From contig NC_053137.1 of the NCBI RefSeq assembly GCF_016808335.1, positions 49,934,281 through 49,998,280 on the forward strand: DNA of 64,000 bases, read 5' to 3'. Both the position numbers and the translations under genes were made by a program. The notes under the pieces are model-generated. The model did no database searches, was not told the DNA's origin, and saw only the letters and a program-made list of their open reading frames with translations. Of the stretch, positions 14,727 to 27,400 are shown piece by piece (position 1 is the stretch's first letter; each line of letters starts with the position of its first letter). This stretch comes from Panicum virgatum. Taxonomy: Eukaryota; Streptophyta; Magnoliopsida; Poales; Poaceae.

Positions 14727-17700
14727 ATGGACAATGTAGTCACTGTGCATCATGGAGGAAGTGTCGAGGAAGATGAGTTTGGGAATATTAGTTTTGTTGG
14801 AATGCATAGGGTGTCTCTGATATTCAATGATCGGCCGTTGTTTAGTGAGTTGTTTCGTAGGGCTCGTGATGAGCTTCACTGCAATTCAAATGAGGATACA
14901 ATTTCAGTTGAAGGGGTACTTCATTATGGCTATGGTAAATCAGGCCGAATTTTTAGGCGGCTGCTCCCAATTGCCTGTCAGGGTGACTGGGAGAAGTATG
15001 TCAAGACTGTCATGAAGAATGAATTTCAATGTTTGGATTTGCTTGTGCGGAAGTTGTCAACTGATCGGATCCCTCATGTTTATTCACCCCCTAATGGCCA
15101 TTCACCCCATCGTGGGTTCTCGCCAGCACATGAGAATCCGGCACCTTATGACCCTTCGTTACGAAACCGTGAGGGGAATATGGAAGATGTGGTTATTGTC
15201 CCTGATGCTCAATCTGCTTCGAGTGAGGTTGGAATTTGTCCTGATGTTGGTGCAGAATGTCGTACTGATGATGTTGTTACGACCCCTAAGGAGATTCCTT
15301 TGACCCAGAACCATCCAAGTAAGTGTCATAGTAACCTGTTTTCTTTTCTTATTCACACTTTATTCCATTCCTTTGTCCCAATGCCATCCTTATTTGTGGT
15401 TTAAATGCAGGAGACATTGCAAATTATGTTGGTGTTCCTCCTATGTCTCCATCATCCAATATAGGATGGGCTTCTAATAGTGTCGATGTGGAGATTGCTG
15501 ATGAAGAGGAGCCTTATGGGACAGCAAGAGCCGTTGATTCTGATGATGACCGCCCTGTACCACCATTGAGCGAAGAAGATATGGAGTTCATCAGACTTTT
15601 TTGTCCCAATCGTGATCCACTGGTTCATGAATTCAGTGACCTCAAGCATTCTCATAGTGCTTATGGAGAAGGACGAGATGACGAGCTGCTAGAGGCTCTT
15701 GAGATTGGGGATAACATGGAAATTCAGAAGGGCCTTGTATTCAAGGACTTGCCTACATTGAGATGGTGGTTATAGGAGTATTCTGTGAAATGTAAAAGAC
15801 CCTTCAAGGTTAGGCATTCTTATGCGGAGCGGCGTTACACAGTGGTGTGCGAGAAGGATGATTGCAATTGGAGGGTCTGTGCTCGGAAACAGAAAGCCAC
15901 GGGAAAGTTCAAGATCACTAAAATTGTTTGTCCACACACTTGTGCCGAGAAAGATCTACAGCGGAGGCATCGACAGATGACCTCTACCCTCATTGCCAGA
16001 AAGCTGTACTCAACATTGAAGGGTCAGCCCAATTTGAAGGTTAGGATAATTATGAACATGGTTGAGAAGATATTTGGTTACAAGATAAACTATGGGAAAG
16101 CGTGGCGGGCAAAGCAACGGGCTTGGAAGATGATATATGGGGACTGGGAGGTGGGGTACGAGAAGTTTCCTGCACTGTTCAATGCAATCAAAGCAGCTAA
16201 TCTAGGCATGCATTACGAGTACATTCCAGAACCGAATGTATGGAAGGAAGGGAGGCAGATATTCTTTCGTGCATTCTGGTGCTTTTCCTAGTGCGTGGAG
16301 GCCTTTAGGCATTGTCGTCCGGTGTTCTCCATTGATGGTACTTTTCTTCTTGGCAGGTATATGGGCACACTATTGGTAACCATTTCATTTGACGCCGACA
16401 ACACATTAGTTCCTTTGGCGTTCGCTTTGGTGGAGAGGGAGAACAAAGACAGCTGGGGATGGTTCTTGCGGCTTGTTCGGATTCATGCTGTAGGCCTTGA
16501 CAGGGAGGTTGGTGTCATATCCGATAGACATCAGGATATACTCAGTGCAGTACAAGAGCAGATTCCGGGGTATGCACCATTGCACCACCGTTGGTGCACT
16601 CGGCACCTTGCCGAGAATTTGCTTCGGAAAGATGGTAATAAGAACAACTTGCCTCTATTCGAGGATGTTGCTCGCATGACTAAGGTGCAGTTCTTTGAGG
16701 AAAAGTTGGAGGAGCTAAAAACGGCAACGGACGATCAAGGTAGGCAATGGCTAAGAGAATTGATGAGGGAGCGTGACAAATGGACAATGGCATACGACGA
16801 TGGTGGCGTGAGGTATGAGTTTCAGACTAGCAACATGGTTGAGTCATTTAACAGTGTCTTGAAGGGGATACGGGGAATGCATGTCAATGCTATCGTATCA
16901 TTCACTTTCTACAGGCTGGTTGCATGGTTCAATGAGAGATATTCACATGCAATGGCACTACATAGCAAGAACCAGTTATGGGCACCTAAACCTCTACATC
17001 ATCTTGATAAGGCAAAGGATAGGGCTCGTACACATGAGGTCGAATGTTTTGACCACACGACGGGAAAGTACAAGGTCACAGAAAGGGGTGATACAACGTC
17101 CAATGGTAAGGTGCGGCCGTCAAGGAGTTATATTGTCGTACTAATTAATTTCTCATGCACGTGTGGGAGAACAAGACAGTACCACTTTCCATGTTCTCAT
17201 TATGTTGCAGCAGCCCAACTATGCCTATGAAAGCGAGATATCGCGGGAGTTCAGTGTTGACACCCTTGTACTTACATGGTCTCCCCGCTTTGAGCCTTAC
17301 CTAGATGAGGGTCAGTGGCCACCATACACGGGTCCGAAATACGTTGTGCATCCAGGTTGCCGTTGGAACAAGTGTGGAATTAGAAAGAGAACGAGACATA
17401 AGATGGTCATGGACCATGTTTTAGGAAGAACTACACGGGGGAGAGCAACACCCTTTCTTTGTGACCCCGAGCAAAGCCAATGTGGCAGATGCAACAGAGT
17501 TGGCCATAATTCACGTAGATGCAGTTGGTCGCTTAGTCAGGTGCACTTTTGATTAATTTGTTTTCATTATTCCATTGCTATCTTACATGTTTAATTAATT
17601 TTTTTTCATTATTCCATTGCTATATTACATGTTTAATTAATTTGTTTTACATACATGTCCAACTTATTGTTACTTTGTAAGCATTTGATTATTTGTTTCA

Positions 17701-18177
17701 TTTGTTCAGATTTGTCTTTATTAAATTATAATGTCTTCTTTTTGCAGGATGGAGCCACCGCACCTCCTGGATCCGTACTACGAGCAGAACCACCGAGGAC
17801 GACGCACCGTGGAAATGACTTCATCTATTTGTCTCAATCATTCATATTTATGTTCAGGGACAAATATAAAAAATTCATTGTTTGCAGGAATCGCCCCTTC
17901 TTCGTCCTTGAACCCATGACATGTTCCAAGACATGGCCTACAGACCTCGGTACTTCTATGCACCAAGGTGCAGGCTCCGGAGGACAGAGCTCGTCCTAGT
18001 CCACAAGGGATACTTACAAGGCCAGTGGTGGCGATGATGAGGAGGACGCTCCATTCACGCAACCATCACAGCCTCCACCACATAGTCTGTGCGCTGTTCA
18101 TGAGACCATTACACTCCAGGCACCGACACTCTTGGTGGGTAAGGGCAAAAGTAAGACTAAGAGGCACTGAGGGTTAA
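14727..18177 (+). pseudogene. MuDR-like (MULE) transposase gene, interrupted
   Basis: This is a mudrA-type transposase. The first exon is 14727-15318. The second starts at 15411 and stays in one frame to 17230 apart from two TAG codons at 15773-15775 and 16289-16291; both sit where Gln is plausible. The N-terminal MuDR domain is followed by the region with CPHTCAEKD, the DDE catalytic core (FSIDGTFL, VISDRHQDIL, NMVESFNSVLKG) and a SWIM zinc finger (CTCGRTRQYHFPCSHYVAAA). A frameshift at about 17205-17220 moves the continuation (YESEISREFSVDTL) to another frame. A CCHC knuckle, CGRCNRVGHNSRRC, follows. A further 3' exon may begin at about 17748. TIRs were not found by eye. The gene cannot make a full transposase without readthrough. 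Confidence 0.85.
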
Positions 18178-18339
18178 TTGCTGGATTGTTTGGACGTTAT
18201 GGACTGTATGGATGTTATGGACGGATTCAGACTTTGCTTATTTAGCTTGTGTGCATTTTATGGACTATGCTTGTATGGACAGCTTCTTATTTGTTTCTAT
18301 GACCATTGGGTTATTTGGTCGACATGTTTGTGTTATTTG

Positions 18340-18543
18340 GTTGAATTCAAGAGAGAATTTGCCTTAGTTATCCTAAGAGCAAAAGCTGGGTTTAAAAGTC
18401 ATATGTGGACATGGCTAGAAGCACTTGTGTAATTCACTTTATTTTCTTTGTTTCTTGAACGATTGAACTGTCTCCTCCTCGTTTTCTTTTCTAATATATA
18501 ACCAGTAGGGGTCTACCCCTCCTGTTTCATCAAAAAAAAAAAA
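18340..18543 (+). mobile_element. 3' tail of a LINE-like retroelement
   Basis: The stretch ends with TAATATATAACCAGTAGGGG, then a short hairpin-like CCCCTACTGG relation and TTTCATC followed by a run of A residues at 18531-18543. Such tails are typical of grass LINEs. The 5' limit is not visible, and only the tail is supported. Confidence 0.45.
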
Positions 18544-19356
18544 CAGAAAACAATAGATATGCAATGGAACTATGCCATGTTACATGCCCAGAAAACATAT
18601 CTCAACAACATCAAGCCCAAATTGCTTGTTAAGTTTTCAGGTGGCTAACACACATACCACTCCTACACATAGTGATGCAAAGGCAAACCTTTAGAAAAGA
18701 TGGTTTAGGCAACAGGCAAAGGAGAATGAAAACAATATTACGAGTTGGGTATACAAATTCCTTAAAATCTAAGAGGCTTCCACTTGTTAAGTATTTCACT
18801 GCTCTGCAATATAAAGTCATGAAGGGCAAAAGACAGTAAGAAGTACACAACAACAATGCAAGGACATTGGAGAAACCTATACCTTGGACGTTCTGTTCCT
18901 AGGTATTATCCTTTATGCAGTGCATAGAAGCAGTGGATATCCTATGGGCTCCCTGCTTCACTTGGACTCATGACGGACACAGGTAACGACAAAATGTCAT
19001 AGTTGCAAACTACCAGTACCATCCACATTTTTCTTGTCACAGATCCAAATAGCTCTTCATACGCTTCGCTACTGCCTTGGTGAAGTTCCAAATCTAAACA
19101 AGAGTATCATGATTGACATGCCTAGGTGGCATAAAGGAACACAACCAATGACACACAACTCAGAAACTATCTTTGAATTTCACTTTAAAAATCAATCCAC
19201 ACCAAGTGACCTCTGGCTCTTTCGTACATTCTTTGCTCTAATCACTGTGGTTTGTCCTGGTTTGACATGACCAAGGTTTGTCATAACCAAGTCTACAATA
19301 AGCAAGTTACTTCATTTCCATCGCTCATGTTACTAAACAAATGCACATGACATATC
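18544..19356. other. AT-rich spacer without recognisable gene
   Basis: I see no conserved coding region or transposon end. Short ORFs on both strands have no recognisable content. It probably contains the promoter of the small ORF that follows. Confidence 0.4.
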
Positions 19357-19363
19357 TATAAAT
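19357..19363 (+). promoter_or_regulatory. TATA box candidate for the 160-aa ORF
   Basis: The word TATAAAT lies 61 bp before the ATG at 19424, a normal spacing for a plant gene with a short 5' UTR. Support is by position and consensus only. Confidence 0.45.
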
Positions 19364-19423
19364 GCTTTTACCCTAACACTACCATGAACTGCTCAAGGCA
19401 TACTATCATTCACGAAGGAAAAG

Positions 19424-19906
19424 ATGGGCTCACAGAGCTGTGGCTCTTGCTATGTCAAAGCAATTCTGGGCAGGATGAAGCCCAGATGCCTGGAAGGGAA
19501 GCCACAACAACACTGTGAGACTAGCACCGCCAGGGGCAGAGCAGAAGCAAGGAAAGACACTCTTGAAGGCATCCTGTATTCTCCACAGAGCATTGAAGCC
19601 GAGGCAATTGGGGCACCATCTCCTCGGAGGCATTCTCCAAAGGTCTGCCCACTTAACATGGACTGTTCTTATGAGAACCACTCTCCTGCTATCGGGGAGA
19701 GCTTCTCCATCGATCGAATGTCCCTGAGGAGCCAAAACAGCATAGCCAGGAGGGTTAGCTTCAGATTACCTGACGAATCCGACATCTTCATCATCCCGGC
19801 GCGCAAAGATCCTGACGAGCACTCCACTGATGATGAATCCACAGAGGATGCAAGTGAAGAAATTGATCAAAAGAGACCTCATTATGTAATAACCAGATAC
19901 TATTAG
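19424..19906 (+). CDS. Unidentified 160-aa protein
   Basis: I do not recognise this protein. It is a single uninterrupted frame from ATG at 19424 to TAG at 19904-19906. The N-terminal part is Cys-rich (CGSCYVKAILGRMKPRC). The C-terminal half is rich in Ser, Asp and Glu, with blocks such as SIARRVSFRLPDESDIFII and DDESTEDASEE, and ends VITRYY. There is no signal peptide or membrane segment. The RRVSF block is a possible basophilic kinase site. A TATA-like word precedes it, and it is convergent with the tRNase Z gene, whose stop codon lies 460 bp downstream. Earlier exons cannot be excluded. It could also be a lineage-specific gene or a chance ORF. Confidence 0.5.
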   Translation: MGSQSCGSCYVKAILGRMKPRCLEGKPQQHCETSTARGRAEARKDTLEGILYSPQSIEAEAIGAPSPRRHSPKVCPLNMDCSYENHSPAIGESFSIDRMSLRSQNSIARRVSFRLPDESDIFIIPARKDPDEHSTDDESTEDASEEIDQKRPHYVITRYY

Positions 19907-20366
19907 GTTTGCTCTGCTGTGCAACATCAAGATGGCTAGGAGGTCACTGCATAGATGGCTGCTTTATCAGGAAATTTTACTGTGCCATTTTAGAAATCAT
20001 ATTCCATTCCATGCAGGACAGCATGAGTACTTTTATATATTCCACCATCCAGTTCTCCAAATATTGTAATAGCTTCCACCATGTTCTGGAAACTGGAGAT
20101 ATCTAAGAAAATGTTCTATATTTTACAGATCTCATATGTGTCCAAGTATACAAAATACTTATCAACATGATATCCAATCATCTGTACAAAGTGATGATAG
20201 GAAGAGTAAAAAACATAATGGAATTACAAGTGCGCACACTGCACAAAACAGACATCTATAAGTAGATCGCTTTTTCTTTAACAAAATAACCAGTTCCTGT
20301 GTTAACATACACTCAGTTAATTTTAGGTCAAGACCGAGAAACACCAGACGCTCTACTTATATACGA

Positions 20367-22772
20367 TTATCTATATTCAGATTTGAAACCTTCTGTCAGA
20401 GCAACGACCTTTGAATGTAACTTAGGTTGTAGCCTGGAAACAGCCTGTCGAATATCCTACAAAATTATCGTTTGTGTCAGACTTGTTGGTCATTGACAAT
20501 GATTTGATAGGTTGTTGGTTCATACCTCAAGACTATATCGATTTGAGAAATGAGTGAGTACGATCGTTTCATTTCTAAACCACTGAGAATGCTCCATTAT
20601 CTACATACAACATAACAGGTGTAGTTTAGTGACTGAACCACCAATCATGTCTGTGTTCACAATTTTCATAAGGCTTAGTAGCATGTGAAGGGAGTGTCAG
20701 CATGTGAATTTTCACCTCAGATAGATGCATGTGGCCGTGCTCCCTAGCATGCTCAACATCAATGTGGTCATCTAGAAAGGTTGCCTGTAAAATGTGAAAT
20801 TATGTTGGTACTAAATAATAAAAGGTCGAGAACTTCATGTTTGATATTTGAAGTTTGAAGTATCATAGCAACAAATACAGTACTATTGGTTTTATATAAA
20901 CAACACTGAAATGGCACCCAATTACAAATATATTTTTCTCTCAAAAATGCAGGAGAGCTGCATATCATTGCATTAATCGCAAGAGACTACAGAGCATATG
21001 TATTTGTTGCTATTGCTCTGTAACCAATAGTCTCTAGTAAGTTCTAACATATACTTTCAAGTCTCTAGTGATACTTGGTGAACACCATTCTATGTTCCTT
21101 AAGGGCTAGCAAGAGATTGAAGCCTAATGGATAGGAAGGAATAGGGTCCAATTCCTTGGGATCTTGTTCAAATTTAATCTAAATCCTACAATTTCATGAG
21201 CAACCCCTCTTCTAAACTAGCCCTAAATTGGAAATTTTCTAGAATTCTGCATGTTCTGTGAATTTATATTTCTTCAATAATACACACACGTCAGGAACAA
21301 TAACTTTTACTTATTCCTGAGCAAGAACAATAAGGGCACATTTTAAGTGTGCTTTCAGGTGGAACAAAGAACAACCTAGCCACAGGAACACTAGAGGCGC
21401 AAAGACAATACCTCAGTTATGAGAACCTTTGCTCTCAGGGCATCTGCATTTCTTGGGTCAAGAATAAAATCAGAATTTGTATCTCCTGTGAAGGCAACTT
21501 CCGGGTACAGTATGGTATCTGTAATCTAATATCAAATCATGTGGTCAATAGCGCACAAGAAATATTCCTAATGAAGAGTAGGCCAATTCGAGAGAGCTCA
21601 CCTCAGTGCCTGATTGCTTCAATTTCATTATCTGACTACCTTTCAAATGAGCATACTGCTTTTTCAACTTTCTTCGAATAGAATAGATGACATACCCCTT
21701 TACAGCGTTGACAAACCACATAGGGCAAAGATGGACAGTGTCCATAAGCGTTAAATTATGATCAATAATCACAAAAGTCTGCTAGCTCTAATAGTTTGAT
21801 TGACCTCAGAGCAGTACCTGGCTTGGTATAGCATGGTAAGTTTGAAATGGCCTGGCAACAAGATCATTACGTATTTCATACGTCTCTCCTGAAATAAATT
21901 GGTGTATCATAAGGAACAAGCAAGCAGGAAACATACAATAAAGCAGTGAAACAACACCCATACCCAAATCAAGTGCAACTAATTCAACGTTCAGTTCAAT
22001 ATGACTCATTCTGCGATGGACCTGAAGCAGCTCCTCAACATCATCCCTGATGCAGGGTGGTACAAATACAGTAGGAGGCTTCAAGTTATAGAGGCCACGG
22101 GTAGCTATGTACATTGGGAGACCACCCTGAACAACCACCACAGGAAAATTGGTGCATCAAGCGTTACTGATAGTTTCATAATTCAAGTAGACGCGGATGC
22201 ACTTAAGATGACATGATTTTTCTTTCTACAGGTACTGCAACATTATTCTGGGATAGGCTATTCCTAGTTCTAACAGACCTGTAACAGCTTCACTTAACAA
22301 TTGTGCATCTAGAACATATCTAACCAAGCCAAGCAAAAGCAAAATTAGTGCCTAGGCAAACCAGAACATGGTCCAGGGTCCTCACGATGTGGTCGAGGTG
22401 GGCGTGGGTGATGAAGAGGTAGTCCTGGCTGACGGCGAACTGCGGCCCGCGGCCGATGCCGAACGCGACGTTCAGCGACGGCACGGTGATGCAGGTCTCG
22501 TGCCCGCCCACCGAGATGCCCTCGATGGCGTACCCTTCCGCCTCCACGCCCTTGCGCTGCACCTGAGCCCGCGCGCGCCGGTACTCTTCCTCATCCGCCA
22601 GCGCCCGGTCCAGCACCGACAGCAGCCCACCCCCTTTGCCTCCGCCTCCGCCCCCGCCGACGGTGGAGGCCACCGGCTTCCTCGCGGCAAGTGTCTGAAA
22701 GCGGGACAGGCGGGTAGCAGTGCGGGAGAGAAGGAGGACCGAGGGGGGAGAGGAGAGAGAGACGGCCGCCAT
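20367..22772 (-). CDS. TRZ2: Short-form tRNase Z, chloroplast type (TRZ2-like)
   Basis: The enzyme removes the 3' trailer of tRNA precursors in plastids. Eight exons are read on the minus strand: 22386-22772, 21964-22126, 21818-21888, 21602-21697, 21412-21525, 20716-20784, 20526-20600 and 20367-20456. Phases agree and give 354 aa, close to the plant short forms. The metallo-beta-lactamase motif THAHLDH is at about residues 122-128. AFTGDT supplies the later metal-binding Asp (about 254). HGHMHLSE in exon 6 and LTHFSNRY in exon 7 are the remaining conserved His motifs. The first 60 residues are rich in Ser, Arg and Ala with few acids, like a chloroplast transit peptide, followed by a Gly-rich run. 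Upstream of the ATG only about 150 bp of ordinary sequence remain before a Ds-like element. No damage is seen in the coding part. Confidence 0.93.
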
Positions 22773-22922
22773 TTCCGGCCAGCGAAGTTCGCTGGGGAGC
22801 GGGATGAACGGTGGCTAGTGGCGGGGCGCCGCCGGGGTTCTGGGTTTTGGTGCGGCCGGCTGGAGGATAACGAGATGTATTCGCACCGGAGCCCCTGGGT
22901 TTTCTCAATGTCTGCTTCGTAC

Positions 22923-23880
22923 GGATGAAAGTGGTCGGGATCGGTCGGAAAAAAAAAACCCTAATCATCTTCGTTTCCATATTTTTATTCGGAAGCGAAA
23001 ACGGAATCGGGAAAGCTCGGTCGGAAAAACGAAATCGGTTATTCGGGATATCAGAAACGATACAATTTGATCGGAAGCACATCGATAACGGTCGGAAACC
23101 GGTACTTAAAAACGGGAACACCATGTATGTAATCACTCCAAACGTCCAACTCAATGTAACAAGATACAACCATATATAACACATTGGTAAAAAAAATATT
23201 ATAGACACATAGCATCGCAAATATAAAGGTGACTTGTGATGTGGGTCTTGCACATATCCATACGAATTGATGGTCCGCGACGTTTTAGGCATAAACTACT
23301 TGGAAAAAAAAGAAAGAAGATAATCGTTGAGAAAAAATGAAATATAAAAGTAAACCTGCTCAGCTAGTTTCCTTTTACGTGGCTTCGTCAACACGTGCTG
23401 CTGCTGGCCTCCAGGGCCTTGCGGCCCATTGCAGCTGAGCACAGCGCAGAGGCGTTCACGCGCACATCGACAAGCATGCAACAGCCAGGCAGCCAGCTGA
23501 TCCAAATTTAATCCCACCTCGTCAGCAGAGCGCAAAGGGCAACTCAGATTTGCTAAAAGCAAGCAAGCCAGCCCACCACGAGAACGCGGATGGAGCTATT
23601 GCGGCTGGCAGTAGCTTCGCGGGCTTGTGGGCTGGAAGTGCCAACGGGCTGGAATCAAGTCTGAATATAAAAATGGGAATCCCGTCGGGAATTTCCCGGG
23701 TAAAAAACGGAACCGAAAATTCAGTCGGGAAAATGCCTCAACCGATTTTGATTCCGTTTTCGCCGTTTTTTCCCGAATTCTTTCCCGAATCCGTTTTTTC
23801 GGAAAATATGATATCCGGTCGGTTAAAATGGTATTCGGCGTCGGTCGGTACGGAAATTTCCTGTTCCTGCTTTCATCCCT
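22923..23880. mobile_element. Non-autonomous Ac/Ds-like hAT element
   Basis: The right end reads, on the minus strand, AGGGATGAAAGC and then ATTTCCGTACCGACCG, very like the ends of maize Ac/Ds. The left end GGATGAAAGTGG is the same TIR with its first bases lost. TTCGTAC flanks both sides (22916-22922 and 23882-23888), seven bases of the expected 8-bp target duplication. Both arms are full of CGGTCGG, CCGACCG and AAACGG words, like Ac subterminal binding sites. The middle (about 23350-23640) is GC-rich and unlike the arms, perhaps captured sequence. No transposase is encoded. It lies about 150 bp upstream of the tRNase Z ATG. Confidence 0.85.
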
Positions 23881-23888
23881 ATTCGTAC

Positions 23889-24423
23889 TGCAGCCGAAGG
23901 CAGATGCAATGGCTACTAAATTAGTGATTTAGTGAGGAGCTTTTTGTACAATGCCAGATAAACAAGCAAACAGTGTGACCGCATGTTGCCAAGGATTGCT
24001 GATATCATACAACAGCGTAACTGGAGACTTCCAGGTGAGAGCAAAGATAGGCTGCTGTATTGGCTGGTCATAATGATTACAAGCAAAATTCAGGTAAAAT
24101 TATTACAAAACCAAAAGATTATACACAGTTGTGCGTATTATATACAGGCACCTCGATTGCTGTTCAATGTAAGAGTGACAGGTTCATAGTGCATTACAAC
24201 TTTACAAGTATCCACTTCTCCTGTTCAAACCTAGTGTAACAACTCAACCTAAGGACTGCTTGTACGGCTCTGCATATACATGTATACATTGCACATTTGT
24301 TTACATAAAAAAGGAAATGCTACATTATTACAGTATGAATGGCATTATTACTGTACGATTTGCTAAAGCAGGAGCCTACACTAGTAGTTCCATGGTGGTT
24401 GCCATGCTTTTGCTGGATAAAAT
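23889..24423. other. Spacer and 3' UTR of the BPI/LBP-type gene
   Basis: I see no gene. The part next to 24424 should be the 3' UTR of the minus-strand BPI/LBP gene. The rest is AT-rich with no recognisable element. Confidence 0.5.
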
Positions 24424-27400
24424 TTATAGGATAAATCTTCCATGGGTCTGGACAGGGAACAGGGCCCCTGGTTCAATGAAGGTGACATCGCAGCTTACAA
24501 TCAATTTTGAGAAAGAAGTGAGGATATATGCATCTCTGATGGAGAAACCCTTGATGATGGGCAACGGGAAGCCTTGCTCGAGATATGAGTTCACATAAGG
24601 CACAAACAAGTGTTTCAGGAAAATTCGTAGCACATTCTGCGGATATAACAAAAGTTCCATCACATTAGACATCCTGATCGCAAGATATGAGATGTTCAAT
24701 TTACTCTGAAATTTACATATGCAACTCAACAAGCCACTGGTACTTGGTCCCAGTAACTAATTTAAAAGACAATGATACATGCTGCAAAAACTACAGGACT
24801 AGTTCAGCTTTGCAGTGTGTCTACAATACCATGTTGTTCCGTCGAGCATTTAAATTTTGAAAGATTGCAGCCTATGATGGGATCCTCAAAACCTCTATAA
24901 GAATATTGATTGGATTAATTTTTTGGGGGTATTTCAATCAGTTAGTACCATGAACCTTATTGAAAACCACGTAAATTCCAAAACATAGTATCACAATTTA
25001 CCATAACTTTCCTCTCGCCACAAATGCATTATGTCGAAGCTGGACTTGCTTAAAGGGTGTGGTGTGTGCAATTGAAGACCCTGCATCTAGGAGACAAAAT
25101 AGGACAAGCAGGAAGACAACATAAATATATAGTTCAGCAAAATCACCTGAACTAGAACAGTGTGGAGTTTGCCAACTCGACTCCACTTCAATGTAAATGA
25201 GAAATAATCCAATTCCACTCTTCCACCAAGGTTATTCCCTGATACCGCTGCGGCTCCAGAAACAGCAACTGACTACAGAAGCAAAAGCCATGTACGGTAA
25301 CCACAACAGTACAATTTGGAACACTGGGCAAATGCATATATTGTCAAGAAGATACAGAAAAAAAAATGTTGAATCTAATGAGAGTTTACTCGAAATAATG
25401 GACAATATATTGAGCATATCAAACATAACAGTTTAGTAGGCAAAATCAGAAAATGGAAAAATGTACTAACAACATTAGTTTTCAGGTAGTGGAATCCAGC
25501 TATAATTAAAAGCATTCAAAATCACTAAACGAAAGATGGAAAGAACCTCACCACTGACATGCAGGCAACTGGAATTATCTTGCCAGAATCCAAAACATTA
25601 ACTGTGACATCTAAGTCAATGGTGGCATCAATTCTGCCCACATTAATCCTCACATAGGGAGGTGAAATTGCAGAAATATTTAGTAGCATATTATCATTTG
25701 GATATTTTTTATACAATTGAGGAACCAAAAACCTCCAGCTAGCAGTGTTCAAAAGAAACTGTTCGGGAATCTTGTCCACCATCCTTTGCAGCAAACCAGC
25801 CTGAAAAATTAAAATTGTAGTAACAAACAGAATATAATGCAGTTCAAACAAGAAATCAAGGTCCAAGTCCACAACCACACACTGACAAGGTCAAGAAAAT
25901 ATTATGCTAGTGGCAAAAGAAAAGGAGCATTTACTTGTCACCATCAACCAAAGTAATAGGTCCCATTTAAGAATTATATCAAATGTATTCCAACATACCT
26001 TGAAGTACAGATCTGAAACAGAGTTAAAAACATCTTCATCCAATGAAATCCAAAGCATTTTCGAGGAACTCCCAAGAGGTAATGCGTATTTGATATCTCC
26101 AAGAATCATGTCTCTCGGAACAACAGTTTCATTAGACGGGACAAATAAGCCGTCTATATCAAACTCAACAGAGGAGCTCTTGAATAGGGGATCATTAACA
26201 AAAGTCACATTCATTGCAGCAACACTATCAAGATCTATTTTCTTTGGAAGGTTTCCGAGTAACGAGTCAAGCTTCAGTGCACCTTCCATTATCTTTTTCG
26301 TAATTGCATTTTCCACTGATGATCTGATATGATTGCTGAAAGCATCTATAAACCTAGAAAAAAGTAGGCAGAAGAAAAATCTCACCCATCACTCATATTG
26401 TTCAAATAAGATGCATGATGAACTGGAATTCATCTAGAAAGAACACAGGCTGGTTCACTTCAGAAACAAGTGGAGGTGCTCAAGCCTCAAGGGGACACTA
26501 AACAAACTGCTCTCTCCTGACATAAAGAGACTAAAGCTGAAAACTTTGAATTGAATTTGAAATGTAACAATATGTGTTTCATATTTACTGGTTCCTGGTG
26601 AAGGAAAATCCAATTTACTGAGCCCCTTTCAAAGGAATAGAAAACATAGTGCTTGTAGAACAAAATTGTGAACCACATACACTTGATAGAACCAAGATGC
26701 TCCTCCATTTAATGTTATGTCTATCTCCTTCATATAACAGCCACATTCCATAACAGACAGCTTGAGAGATCCATTTTGATTCTTCATGCCCATGGAAACC
26801 CCAACCTCCATTCCTTCAACCTAAACTGACAAATACTACATTAATACAGTTAAAGTTACAAGATGTGTAAACGCAACTGGGTTACCTGCTAACAACAGTA
26901 TAGCAACTCACAGATGATAAATATAAATCTATGGAGCTGCAATTGTATGCTAAACAACATAACCCTGGATTCATTTAACTTAGCTGCTTGGGTTTGTTTT
27001 CAGCACTGGTTTCACAAAGTGTACATATTTGAGATCTTTTGCCTTTGATGAAAAGAACCGGCTTATCATCAAAATAAGGATTGAGGTGCATATAGAACAT
27101 CTAAGTCACTGAAAAGCAGTTACTATCTAGGTGCCTCGTATAATCTAGTTCTTATAAATTCGTTAAGATGCTGCAGTTTTGATCAAATTTTATCTTACAA
27201 GCTTACAGGTCGTGTGAAAAAGCTAGCAGTTTGGACAATCTAGAGTTAAAGCGTAAGCATAACATCATGCTGCTAATGAAAGAAAGAAAGCCAATATCCA
27301 ATATCTTAGATTTAGTAAAAACTAAAAAGCAATAGACAGTTAACTGAAGAAGACTCATAAACCACTCCATTTCGCATACCACTATACCTTACGGAGGTTG

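Noticed and set aside
24998..25186. Extra exon of the BPI/LBP gene between exons 5 and 6
   Set aside because: The frame ([18 protein letters not shown]) does not resemble the family, and exon 5 joins exon 6 in phase without it.
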